A DNA stretch of 64,000 nt from positions 274,053-338,052 of the forward strand of contig NW_019091563.1 in assembly GCF_001949145.1 (NCBI RefSeq), given 5' to 3'. Below are positions 49,593-61,421 of the stretch, one piece after another. The stretch is from Acanthaster planci (taxonomy: Eukaryota; Echinodermata; Asteroidea; Valvatida; Acanthasteridae). The translations under genes were made by a program, and so were the position numbers. Each line of letters opens with the position of its first letter. Within the stretch, counting starts at the first letter, position 1. The notes below the pieces were generated by a model. The model made no database searches. It was not told the origin of the DNA and saw only the letters and a program-made list of their open reading frames with translations.

Positions 49593-49672
49593 CAATGTTG
49601 TTTGACTTGAGTCCAGACTCAGACTCGAGTCTGGACTCGAGTCCACTTTTTCATGGACTCGGACTCGGACAC
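49593..49672. mobile_element. hAT-like end fragment with GAGTCC/GACTCG palindromes
   Basis: The start CAATGTTGTTTGAC resembles the 13.9 kb element end CAGTGTTGTAGTC. It is followed by repeated GAGTCCAGACTC / GAGTCTGGACTC words that pair with each other, and by GGACTCGGACTCGGAC. This is the subterminal style of hAT elements. A weak inverted partner, GTCAAACAGATGG, lies near 49717, so the whole may be a MITE of about 140 bp. The boundaries are uncertain. Confidence 0.5.
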
Positions 49673-50898
49673 AGATGTGGTGAACTTGAACCGCAGCACA
49701 GCAAAGCTGTCTCATGATTGTCAAACAGATGGTGCGTATCAAGCGCTCACTGCGCTCTGGCAATGGACATACCAAGCATGCCAGAATGCGGTAAATGGTC
49801 AGATGTTATACCCAGGGCAGTTCCTTGTTATCTTTCCTCCATAATAGACCTTTTTATCAATAAACTCATAATTACGCACACATGCGCACAAATGGCCCCG
49901 GCGCCAAGAAGTGTGAGCGGGCCATTGAAAAAAAGGGTGCAGGGTGCGACTTTGATGATCATTTTCTTCAAGTTTTTCTTCAAAAAAATCCCATTAAAAC
50001 TTTTTTGCTATAACTTTCTAATCTAAGTGGGATTTTTAGTTCTTTATAAACAGCTTTATAAAAAGATTTTTCCTGCGCACACGTGATCGCTGTTTCTCAG
50101 TATGAGCCCCTTCCATCATAAGTGGTGTAAATTACATCGTTAGTGTTCTTGGGGAATCTGAAGAACCAATTCACTTTCTCCGTGGAATCTGCACTTTGTC
50201 TTGTCGTACAACCCCAAACACAACAACTGGATACCATTTATTTCGGCATTACTCGTGCACATGCGTGCATAGTTATGAATTTATTAGTTAAAAGGTCTGT
50301 TTGAATAATGGGTAATTCCAGAAATTAGGGGTCCAAAAGTGTGACATTTTTGTGTCCCTGTTACATCTGACCTTTGTATTTGACATGGGAATATCACCGG
50401 AATTGATTTCAAACTGTTACTAATTGTTTGGCAGGTAATTTTGCATTAATTAATCATTCTTGGAAATTAAAAAAATATGTTCTGAACTTACAAAAACATA
50501 GTCAGATGTGACAGGGAAACTAAAAATACCCCAATTCTGGAATTACCCTAATACGTTGCTCTGTGCCTGTAGGCGCGATGGGCCGACTCGCAGCTCTTCA
50601 TACAATGAAGTAGTGTTTGTACTACGCGGCTCGCAGTAAGCAGGGTTGTATAGCTCTTCACACAAGCACTAAATTTCCATCTTTCTGTCAGCTTATAGGA
50701 TTTATTAAGGCGTTTTATACATCAATGATAAATGTTTCACATTCAAGAGATCGATTTAAAAGTCACTCATAAACATTCGTTGTGCACCACTGATCTTATC
50801 ATGCACGTGACTTAAGCAAACAACGTTTTAGCTAGATTTTTTCTGAACTCAATAAAGACGGTTCATAAGTGACACTTTACCTCAAAGGTAACAGCCTC

Positions 50899-51250
50899 AT
50901 AGCACCTTTTTGTACCACTTAATCTCATTTTCAGTTTTTACTTCACTACTTCAAGGGCGTTTTGCATTTTTTTGTTTGTATGCTAATGAGATTTCCGTAT
51001 TCATGAGCAAAACTGTGATGTCATCACAGGAAGGTAACCTCAATGCTGCATCGGTTTGTCCACAACAACTCCTGCTAAAACTGCTAATCTAAAATTTATT
51101 CTTTTGGGAATAATTTCTGTGGAAGTACATAGCACTAAGCAAGCAATCAACACTTTCTCTGAAATGTTTTCAGTGACTAAATTCTGGGTTTACAATTAGA
51201 ACGGGAAAGCCTGTGTATAGAACCATGTCTTCCCTGGATGACATCACAGC
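50899..51250 (+). repeat. Dispersed repeat, direct pair copy 1
   Basis: It aligns in the same orientation with 59840-60206. Shared words in order are GC(A/T)CACCTTT or ACACCTTT, TATGCTAATG/TACGCTAACG, TTCATGAGCAAAA, GTCATC-CA-GGAAG, CCTCAAT, GTTTGT-CACAA, GCATAGC/ACATAGC, GAAATGTTTTCAGTG, TAAATTCTGGGTT, and CC-GGATGACATC. No domain-bearing frame is seen. The element class is unknown. Confidence 0.82.
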
Positions 51251-51934
51251 AACAGCGTCTTCAGTTGTCCAGGAAAGCATGAGTAATCTTATTATTTTTA
51301 TTGTCTTTTTAATACTGTTTAACCAAACAGAAAATGTCAACACTATATAGACTTTTCCCAAAAGAAACCATTTGGGGGGAATTCATTCAATTTTCCTCTT
51401 TTCCGAAAGCGTGTAAAAAGCCTCAAAGTGAAGCCTTAACCCAAAGAAAGACGTTTCCAAGTTTTGGTTCCCAAAGAAAACAAGTATAGACCCCCATGTG
51501 GGTCTGGATCCGCTCTTGAGCGCATTTTCCAGTTGATAGCAATAATATTTCCGTAAAAGAAAACGTATTTGATTGTCACTATTTACTCTTGATCTTCAAC
51601 TTTCCATTTAACGTATATGCTTATGCCAAGGGAGTAGACAGGTTGCTAACAAACTGGAAGATTAGTTCACAAAGAAAGGTTTTCATGGTTTGGTTGGTAA
51701 TTTTCCTATCTGAAAGTCTTTAATATGCACCTCTTGTCAATTTAAAGCTTGGAAATGGGCCTACGCTTCTTAACCTAAAAGCTGTAGGAGTGCTCCAGGG
51801 TTAATCTGCTTACCGCTATATGGCCCGTCACAACTTCAGTTTGTGATTTATCCAGAAGCTAAATCTCTTTGGGCTATAGGAGTAGAGCAAATGACATGAA
51901 TGAACTCCTGACAGCCATTAAAGTTAACGCATGA

Positions 51935-52013
51935 TTTTGTTTGTTTGTTTGTTTGTTTGTTTCTGCGTTTTTTATTTTTGTTTGTTTGTTTGTTTGTTTG
52001 TTTGTTTTTTGGT
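51935..52013. repeat. (GTTT)n microsatellite in two blocks
   Basis: TTTG repeats are interrupted once by CTGCGTTTTTTATTT. Pure simple repeat. Confidence 0.95.
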
Positions 52014-52467
52014 TCTCGCTTGCATGAAGTCAGTAGTTAGAGGTCTTTTCACTTTCCCTTAACCTACACTTCTACCAAAGATGGAAGGGATACGTAGTAT
52101 GGTTTGGATCAGAGTCAGGAAGACTACTAGGTTTTTAAAGGGAAATGGCGTGCTATTCCAACAATGTCACCGTTTGGCCACAAAAGACAACGGAAGTTGT
52201 GACTCTTCAAAAAAAGAGAAAGCTATTCCTTGTACGCTTCACTTTCCCTAGTGTACTATTTGTCACACTTGGCAACACAATGTCCTTCGTGCGTTTTAAG
52301 TAATGGCAGATTTTCTTTTCTTTTTTCTGCCATCCATGTTATAAAGTGTTAGGGAAATGAAGGATTGTCTTCTTTAGGACAGTAGTATACCATCAACATG
52401 GTTTGAAGGCTGAAAAATAATATCATTAATATATTCGGCAATAATGAACTTTTCAGGAAATATGTTT

Positions 52468-52668
52468 GGCGCAATTGGTCGATCAGCAAGATCGCTTGAT
52501 CAGCAGATCAGATAAGAAGTTTTCTTGATAATTCAACAATCATTTAGTTTCCTTTTCGTTCTAGTTCAGGCTGTAAACGATTTTATCAAAAAGGAGAAGT
52601 AAAGCTAGAGATTACACATAAAATAGACCACTCGAGCAGAGAAATATGCAGATCAGCCGATCGCGCTC
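52468..52668. mobile_element. Small MITE related to the 37.5 kb element
   Basis: The left end GGCGCAATTGGTCGATCAGC is almost the same as the left end at 37457. The right end, read on the minus strand, is GAGCGCGATCGGCTGATCTGC-like, an imperfect inverted partner. The interior is about 150 bases, AT-rich and non-coding. Confidence 0.65.
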
Positions 52669-54360
52669 AATAACATAGGCAATGCTTTCAGCGTGAAAGT
52701 GTGTAAAGCCAAATGTAATTATAAGTATTTGCTATAACCAAAGAGACCAAAAGGTTATATTGCATTTGGGATTCCAACTCCGATAAATCGAACTAACATG
52801 TATGCCAAGTAATTTGTTGAGTCCAATTTTTTGAGAGCTCGGCTAGGGTCCCACTATGAAATAGCACAAAAATGTTTGGTTAAAATCTCAATCTATACAC
52901 GACGTCGCTTAACAGTTATGCCGTTACCGCCTCGTTTAGCATTTAACGATTATCCTGTTCCGCTAACTGGTATCGCTCCTATCGTGGAGGGGAAAAGCTA
53001 CAGACCAGAGGAAAAACCTCAGCTGGCCTGGAGACGGGAAGTTGCGATAAATGCAATTAGATCTGCAGACGGGAATTGCTTGTTGCTGTTACGCGTCTGC
53101 AGCTCCCCGCGTGTAGTCGATTGTTTAATGCTCTCAGGGCGGACTTGCCCGGGTAGTTTATCAAATCAAGTGCTATCGTAGTTAGATGGTGGCTGGAAAA
53201 TTGGAATGGGTTGGGAAAAAGGAGAAATAGGAAGATGGGGAGGGGAAAAATTAAAGTTGATTTGTTTTAGGGTTTCAGGTGGTGACTGGAATGGATTGTT
53301 TTTGGAGACTGAAGGCTGTGCATAATATGATAAAGGGAACTATGTCGCGTTGGCGCGGCGGAGGCTGGGAGGGTTTCAGTGCTGTTCTGACGATTGCAGC
53401 CCAACCGTGATTCGGGGACAGGCAGACATTAATGCGTAGACAAGAATGAGACAGGCGCGACATATCCCTGATTATCCAGAGTCATTTGAGGAGATGTTTC
53501 CCAAAACGATCAAGTGCTAACGGAGGGTCGGGGGTAAAAACGATTTGTTGGGAGATAGTCATGGAAGGACGTTTTAAATTCGTGGCAGTAGCCTCTGCAT
53601 GAAAGAGCAGAAAGTTCAGTTATTGTTATCAGTGATTAGTTATTACCCATAACTCTCTGTGAAGAGCAAACGGAGTGAAATGTGGAACGAGTTACCACTA
53701 ACATGAAAGTGTAAGCAGTGCTTTCTTGATCATTATTAATGAAACCTGAAAACCTGTTTTTTCATTTAAATCAGTAGGCTGAATGTCAATAAGAAACCAA
53801 AAACATAGTGTTATTTTGCAAATGTAAGCTTGATAGACAAAATGGAATGCAAATTTCTTTTGTGTACCTCGACAGCAAGTGGGAATTAAGAATTAATTAA
53901 AGAAAAAACTGGTATATGGTTTTCTTCAATAAGAAATATTATAACCATGGTATCGTGACTTTCCCATTACATTTAGGCGGTGTGCGTGGAGGTGAGCAGG
54001 TGTGCTCTTGTGGCTTTGCTGCTAAGTTTTTGGCTTGGCAGGACGAGGCCCCACTTTCCATAATGACAAAAGTAATCCTCCGCTAAATTGATGGAAGCTG
54101 TTTGAACACTGCTTAATCAAGCAGCCTAAGTTATTTGAGTTGACTTTTGCTTAACCGATGTTCATACAACCAAACAATACTCGCAATAGTGCACCCCACG
54201 CCACGATCGATTCAACTCACTGGAGTTAATTTGACAAACGTGTACTTTCCATTTACGTGAACGGTCGCAAATATTTGAGTTAAAGAAGATTCATCACTGT
54301 TGGAATGAATGTTTTCCTGTCAGGTGCTTTTAAACCTATATTTGTCACAATAAGGAACTA
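52669..54360. other. Non-coding interval, no gene recognised
   Basis: The longest open frame (about 52831-53181, plus strand) has no domain, and its codon pattern does not look coding. No repeat partner was found. Confidence 0.5.
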
Positions 54361-54801
54361 NNNNNNNNNNNNNNNNNNNNNNNNNNNNNNNNNNNNNNNN
54401 NNNNNNNNNNNNNNNNNNNNNNNNNNNNNNNNNNNNNNNNNNNNNNNNNNNNNNNNNNNNNNNNNNNNNNNNNNNNNNNNNNNNNNNNNNNNNNNNNNNN
54501 NNNNNNNNNNNNNNNNNNNNNNNNNNNNNNNNNNNNNNNNNNNNNNNNNNNNNNNNNNNNNNNNNNNNNNNNNNNNNNNNNNNNNNNNNNNNNNNNNNNN
54601 NNNNNNNNNNNNNNNNNNNNNNNNNNNNNNNNNNNNNNNNNNNNNNNNNNNNNNNNNNNNNNNNNNNNNNNNNNNNNNNNNNNNNNNNNNNNNNNNNNNN
54701 NNNNNNNNNNNNNNNNNNNNNNNNNNNNNNNNNNNNNNNNNNNNNNNNNNNNNNNNNNNNNNNNNNNNNNNNNNNNNNNNNNNNNNNNNNNNNNNNNNNN
54801 N
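54361..54801. other. Assembly gap (441 N)
   Basis: An unbroken run of N. Open frames that cross it are artefacts. The true gap length may differ from 441. Confidence 1.
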
Positions 54802-57399
54802 CCTGACCTCTCATTTCGGAAAATCAAATACACGAAAGCCAGTGCAATTCAATTTTTTTCGTACACAAATAAACAGTTACAAAATCATATTTTATGGTAG
54901 TCTTCCGGTAAAAGATAAAATAGAAACGATCAAATATTTTAAGCATTTTTAGAATTGATAAGGTAATAAACTTATAGGAATGATCTGTGTTTACGAAGGA
55001 TTCTAGAGTTTAATGTAACCTTTGCGGACAAGAACTGCATCAGGTCAGCCGGACAGAATCTTGCACCCATCGACTGCAGGTAGGTAAATCTTTTACAATG
55101 TTGTACAAACTCTGTTTTCCAAAGCACGTGAAGTGAAAACAAACGAACATATGAAAGGCGACGTAGGATCGGTGTTGCCGGCAGTGAAGAGTTGCTAATG
55201 AAATTTCTTTTTTTCCCATCTCCAGGTGACTTTTCAAAAATATTACTGGAGAAACACAAGGGGGGGTGATTTCAAAGTGGAATCATTCTTCCAAAAATTA
55301 ATAAACGTGACAACAAGGCCTCGTGTAAAATCCCCATAGGCGGACCGCGCAAAGGTTCGAGAAACTCGCTACATGGCCCTTTACTTTCTGGCTCTATTTT
55401 CCTATCATGTGCAAGATATCAAAAACAAACATACACAAGTGTGTAAACTACTTTAACCTTGGAAGTTCCTTCTTTAATTTTGGTTTAGACCTTTTGAAGG
55501 GCTATTGTGGGATAAACAGACTTGCACGATAAATGACTTCCATTTGGAGACCGTAATAATGACCTCGTCCTCTGTGTGTCATTGTCGCCGACTGAACGTA
55601 GAAACAAACTCGCATACACCCCACACGCAATCCAAAAACGCCATCGCAACCTAGGTGGTCTTCTTTTGTGCGGAGATCCACACTGCCAGACGAACAGGCG
55701 AACAATTCCTTCAGACAAATCGAATAAGTACCTTGCTTTTGTCCACCACATTTGAAAAGGCCGCAAAAGCCGGTCAGCTAACCCACAGTTTGCACATCCT
55801 AATGGTGCTTTGCTGATTGTTCAACAAAAAGACAAATGTGTAGCATTTCTGGGATATTTTAAGGGTCCCTGATATATAATTTGTGATGAGATAATGCCGA
55901 CACGCTTAGTTTCTTTTCTTCACTTCGTGACTTTCCAGCGTTACATTATGCACTATATTAACGAAGTTGACGTGGCAAAAATGAATCCCAGTTAACTGTT
56001 GCCCTCGTGATTTGCATTATGGGCCATTTAATCAGGAAAAAACAGCCTATAATCAGGCGTGGTTCGGGGGGGGTGGTGGCTTTGTCCCCGACAACTTTTG
56101 TCTAGCCCTCCCCCATGCAAAAATGCAAAAAAAGGCTGGAAGATATGACAGTGGTTACTGTTCCGTACCAAATACTTGAAAAACGCGTTGTATACGACAA
56201 TGTATATAGGGCTTTTTGAGCGAAAGTTAAAAGACGTCAGGTGTGAAGGGTCTACCCCCCCCCCAAAAAAAGTGGCTCTAGATACTTCATTCAGTAGTAC
56301 TAATAAATAATGATTACCTATCACTATTACTGATATATTATTGTCATTGTGTATGTATAATTGAGATGAAAGAGTTTAAGAGCAGAAATAAACCTAACAC
56401 GGACCATGCAGTACCCGCTGATAAAAATTTTCTGTGCAATCACCTCTGCTTGTGTACTGTTTATGAAGCTAGTTTTAGTTTCAACACGTGGTGGTGGTTA
56501 TTTCAGTAGGTGACTTAAAGTACAGGGAAGTTTTCTTAGAATCACTTTTGCGCATTTTAACCTGTTCTTCAGTGCACGAAAACTCTTTTTGGAGTTCAGT
56601 GAACTATAAAGTGAACAATTTTTAAACATTTAAATTTGACTAAACTCATTCAGACAAATGAGGGCGCTATTAGTTTGATGTAAATCCAGGAAGACACTTT
56701 TCATGTTTTCATTTACAAATTTTGAACCCCAAATTTGCTCTTCGAAAGCATTTCCGAGAAAAGGTTGTTAACTGGCTTATTGCCAAATACTTATACAACA
56801 GTAAAGGAAATTTAATCTGGATCCCCGAACTGAAAATTCCTGACGACTCTTGATAAAAATGTTTTGTCAGGTATCGCCCACGACAAAACTTCGAAATAAG
56901 AGTAATTGAACTACAAACAAAAAGATGCAGCTGCAAGGATTTTAGTAACATATTTCTATACATGGTGCCTTTAAAGGAAACTGCTTTTACGTTAGTTTAG
57001 CGGCTGTACAGCATAGTATACCGTGTGCAAGTTTCGGTCTTTGAAGGCCGTGCAAGGTATGGCCAAAGATTCGTCCCAAATCCGGCTGAAACTACGCAAA
57101 CAGAACCAAGCCTGAATTTCCTGTCGGTTTGTTGCAATGTGGCACATACCGGGAATTACAAAAGACGGGATCTAAATTGACATTCCAAATTTGTAATAAC
57201 GTTGTCCAGTACAGAACTTGGAAATGTTCTTTGCGCCTTCAGGCCAAGACTTAATTCAAATGAGTGTGGCAATAGCAAATAGGATTGCGCGACAGTTTCG
57301 CTGAACGTCGAACTTCGTTGTCGTGCCACTTCCATTTGGAGCGATGATAGTGCAGCATACCTGTCGAACTAAAGGGCTTGCCGTGCCGATTTCAATTTG
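54802..57399. other. Non-coding interval, no gene recognised
   Basis: No supported gene. G/C homopolymer-rich patches occur at 56068-56080 and 56253-56265. Confidence 0.5.
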
Positions 57400-57640
57400 C
57401 CCAACCGAAGTGGTTCTTTCCCACTTCTGCTGTCCATTATCTATTCCCGGCTTGGTTCACGTGTGGATTAGGTGTTTAGTCCCTATCTGATAATCCGTTG
57501 GTTTTACCCAGAATTCCTTTGGGGTTTTCCTCACACTTCTAAAACTGTAATTTCTTCTCATTGTCCCCTCTCTGTGGAGATTTACACACTTGCCTAGGGC
57601 GCTTCTGCTTGGTGTCATTACCAGATATTATTGGTCATCT
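57400..57640 (+). mobile_element. tRNA-derived SINE, copy 2
   Basis: It matches the SINE at 10860-11135 (minus) through GTGGTTCTTTCC, ATTCCCGGCTTGGTTCACGTG, GTGTGGATTAGG, TTTTACCCAGAAT, TTTGGGGTTTTCCTCACAC, AACTGTAA, TCTCATTGTCCCCTCTCTG and TGCTTGGTGTCATTACCAG. The tRNA-like head and B box are decayed here (CTATTCCCGG where copy 1 has CGAATCCTGG), so this copy is older or was 5'-damaged. Confidence 0.8.
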
Positions 57641-58556
57641 CAACTTAATACTTCATCTTTTAACAGTCCAAGGCATTTGGAACCCTTAAATCATTTCGAG
57701 ACATTACCACAAAAAAATACATTAAAATTATCAATACAATTAGCTTGGCTGTCGAACCAATTAGCATAATTACTATCTTGTCAAGATTAACTGCAAAGTA
57801 ATTTGCTTTTATACAGTTTATAACTTGAGCCACACCACTTTAACAAATGTCAAGACCAATTCGAGAACCTCTGGAATCGTCCGCAAACACAACTAGACCC
57901 AGAACTCTCATACAGAGCCACCAGAGCACAAGAAGTGGAGGTCTGTGCGATCAACGAAGTGAAGAAAGGTCTTCACAAACTAAGAGTTGGTGGATGGCTG
58001 ATGAGATGGTCGCCATCAATGCTTTACTACTCGGTCGTGATTTCTCGTCAAGATAGCGATCAATTCCTTATCAGAGTCCGTGTCATTGATCCCCCCTTTT
58101 TCGCCTCGTAATGAGGGGACGTCTGGTAGCGAGCAATGCCACTGCCACCTTCCTGCATTTGGGCAGAAAAGAAGAGTCCGAGTAGGATTGGATTTATTCT
58201 AATAAACCAGGTTGCCAGGAGTGATTGTGGTGACCCATCAAAGGTATGCAATATACCTATATACTCGAGTGTATGAAAATTATTTTCACTTTTTGGTTAA
58301 ATGTATTAGAAAATCCAGTTTACCTTTTAAAACATTTTCAAAAGAATATGGAAATTTTCATCAGTATAAAATCACACTGGCACCACCAAACTCTGAAAAG
58401 GCCCAGACAATAATTAAAAAATAAGCTTAATACCGACATTAGGATTCATTTCAAAGTTGCTGCTACCCTAAAACCACTCAAACTAAAGTGTTCAATGTTT
58501 TAGATTGTTTATTTTGTATATTTCAAAGTTTGAAGCTTGTGTAAATGTCTTTCCGG
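57641..58556. other. Non-coding interval, no gene recognised
   Basis: A short open frame at 57847-58056 on the plus strand has no recognisable domain. Confidence 0.5.
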
Positions 58557-58759
58557 CAGGGCGTAACCACGGGGGGGCACGTGCCCCCACAAATTTGGGG
58601 TGCCCCCAAGCCCCCCCCACCCTAAAAAAAAAAGATGAATGGATATTGAACATTGCATACTTGCCCCCCAAAAAACACACCACTGAAAGCTGGTGCCCCC
58701 CATGAGATGATGGTTTCCCCCTTTGTGCCCACACTAGTAAAATCCCAGCTACGCTAGTG
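58557..58759. mobile_element. Possible hAT-like MITE with CAGGGCGTAACC end
   Basis: The left end CAGGGCGTAACCACGGGGG resembles the CAGGGGCGTAGCC ends of many hAT elements. The right end, read on the minus strand, is CACTAGCGTAGCTGGGA, an imperfect partner. The interior is C-rich with GTGCCCCC words. No matching 8-bp flanks were found. Confidence 0.45.
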
Positions 58760-59839
58760 TGTACGTCGTCAAACTGTGGGCATAGTTGCCCCTGCCCCCT
58801 CAAGTGACCCGGGCGGAGGACGTGTAAGCCGTAGCACAGTGGGCAAGTTCCCATTTTCCGGTTCCAAACACTATGGAAAACTGCCATCATGTAATGAAAC
58901 AATACTTGGAGGTTCTTATCCCGTTCATTAAGTATTTTAAAGTGATGAGTACATGCACAATTTGTGTGTATGTATCTAAAGAAAACGTGACTGAAATTAC
59001 GACTGGCACTCTAACCGCTCAAGTTTCAGGAGTCAAAATTTTGACCCTCAAAAATCCTTATTCCGACAAACAAACACCGCACATTTTGAGGATACAGATG
59101 TGTGAACAACTACATTCTACTTTTAAATTTCGTATAGGGCCTGCAGTTTCATGACCCAATAGAGGGCAACCCAAGACTGCGTACCTCAGAGTTGCAGGCC
59201 TAGAAATCATGCAAATAATGAATAAGAACCATGACTACCGACTTACGTGATAAGGTAGAATATAGATGCGGAATGTGCCGTGTGGATTCGTGAGGCGTGG
59301 AAGTAAATGGGGCGCTTGGTAAGGTGTTGGTGTATGTGCATTTACTTATAAATACCTCGTTAGTATCCCTGTTCGCACCCTTTCAGTCTTTTGCATTGAA
59401 GCATTTGAGCCCCTTGGGAAAAAAGAAAATACGACTAGAGACGCCAAACAGTTTTATTGGAATTTAGACCAGAAAGAAGATTCTTCCCATGTTAGACTTT
59501 CTACGTCAATGGCATTCGCCAAACCAACAGTATTCATCAAGCAAACGGTAATTTACATCTCCCCAACGCTAAAATGATAAACTTTTTGAGGCACACACCA
59601 CGTGGCCGAATTGAAAATATAAGAGTTATACTTGTTGCTTCCTTTTTGCAAAGGGTGAAGGGCTTACTGCCGCATTTTATTTAATATGCCGTTCAGTTCT
59701 TCCTCCTCCCTTTTCGCGTCTACTTTGTGTGTGTGTTGTAAGGGTGTGTGTGTTGCTGTTAAAAGGGTGTTTCAACCAGTGGTCTTTATGCTCAAAGAGT
59801 AGAAGCTGCAATCAATTTGTTTTAATACAAGCGTGCAAA

Positions 59840-60206
59840 TTACACCTTTGTGTCTGTTTTAACATTCTATTCAACTTCTTTTCCACTATTTCCAAGGTTG
59901 CTGTACTGTTTGCTTGTTTTTACGCTAACGGAAATGTTCATCTTCATGAGCAAAATTTTGAAGTCATCCAAGGAAGAAAGCCTCAATCTGACATTCGTTT
60001 GTACACAAAAAAGGCCAGCAGTTTTCTTCTTTCTTTTTTTTTTTTACTGGACTAAATTTTTCTTCTTTCCTGTTTCGTTGTTTATGTGCATAGCGGAACA
60101 AACATCAATCCCTTTCTCAGAAATGTTTTCAGTGGGTAAATTCTGGGTTCACAGTTTGAACAGAAAACCTCTGTACTGAATTGTGTCTCCCCCGGATGAC
60201 ATCGCA
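59840..60206 (+). repeat. Dispersed repeat, direct pair copy 2
   Basis: Direct-orientation partner of 50899-51250, about 8.9 kb away. It has an extra T-rich insertion in the middle (about 60025-60075). Its best-preserved words are TTCATGAGCAAAA, GAAATGTTTTCAGTG and TAAATTCTGGGTT. Confidence 0.82.
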
Positions 60207-60559
60207 TTTTGAACCAATTCAAACTGGGTAACACGGAACGGGAAGATAACCTGATAAGGGTGGCCAATATTCTTGGAGGGAATGGGCAAACAAAAAGATT
60301 CTTATATGAGTTTTCGTTGATTGAAGGCTACATTCAAGGGCTTTTTACACGCTTGAGGTATAAAGGAAAATGTAAATAGTGCAAAATGTCTTTATTTAAA
60401 AACGTATTAAAGGGCCTAGGTGGTGCATAGCTTATTTTCCCATCCCCCAGATCCGCCGATGGCCCCCGAACAAAAGTTCATGTTTTAACAAATAAATTTC
60501 TGTCACGCTTTCAGCAGTTCAAAATCCAACCATCATTCAACTACATACGTAAAACATTT

Positions 60560-61080
60560 ACACTTTATGTCTCAGCCTGGCATCATTTGTCTATACATTG
60601 ATCGATCTTCGCCGAAGTCGCTACTTGTAAACTCCGCCAAGCTCTTCGCGCATCCAACATTAATGCGCATCCGATATCCGCTGTACGTGCCCAGGACAAA
60701 GTTTTCTGGCTAGGCACCCCACGATCCGCGCGGCAGACACAGAACGGAAGGCGAGGTTCCCTGATTGTTACAGCATCCCCGTGTATACAATCATATGCGA
60801 GCCAGTCCTCGGTACTCCGCCTAGCGAAAAAAGGAGGGTCAGCACAAAAGATGAGCACCTCATTATCTGATCCGGTTGCAGCTTCATCTCGCACAGATCG
60901 CGCCGTTGACATGGTAACGCATCCCGTCCGGCGTTACATCCCTAGACGTGCGTCACCTCAAAGACTCAGAAGAGTCAAGAGAGAGTTAGCACTTCGTGTG
61001 GAGATAAACAATACGCGTCCTCGTCCACGGTTAATTACCGCCGCTCGTGCAGGGGAGGGAGGAGGATAATTTCTACATCT
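60560..61080. other. CpG-rich non-coding segment, possible regulatory region or first exon
   Basis: This segment has far more CpG than its flanks (for example CTTCGCCGAAGTCGC, GATCCGCGCGGCAG, CGTCCGGCGTTAC, ACCGCCGCTCGTGC). It carries overlapping open frames on both strands (60583-60912 minus, 109 codons; 60851-61069 plus, 72 codons). Neither frame shows a known domain, so the frames may simply follow from the higher GC. It could be an unmethylated CpG-rich promoter or enhancer. Confidence 0.4.
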
Positions 61081-61361
61081 TAATCTTCATATTTCTGACA
61101 CAATGATTGTTTATCACGCGCCGCGTGACATCGGATCCCCTACTTCTTTGTAAGCAAGTTTTTTTTTCTCTAAACTTCTGCTCTCTTCAAAAAGATTAAT
61201 TTTTTAGAAACAAATTTTCTCGGGACATAAAGCTGCGAGTTCTAATTTCTTTTATCGAAGAACTATTTCTTTGAAAGGGCAATCTCTGATTGATCTGTCT
61301 GTCTATTATAAAATATTTTTATTCATATTAACAGCAGTCGCAAAATACAATGACACAATGA

Positions 61362-61421
61362 CTGGCTGGGTGGCTGGGTGGCTGGGCGGTTGGTCGGTCG
61401 GTCGGTCGGTGGGTCTGTCTG
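61362..61421 (+). repeat. G-rich tandem repeat (GGCTGGGT)n and (GGTC)n
   Basis: Three to four GGCTGGGT-type units run into five to six GGTC units. The G-runs on the plus strand could form a G-quadruplex. The frame rich in Trp and Gly here is repeat-derived. Confidence 0.85.

Noticed and set aside
54305-54952. Open frames of 160-215 codons across 54361-54801
   Set aside because: Most of their length is N; they are gap artefacts.
58492-58902. 136-codon minus-strand open frame
   Set aside because: It crosses a C-rich MITE-like repeat; the Gly/Trp-rich stretches come from G runs.
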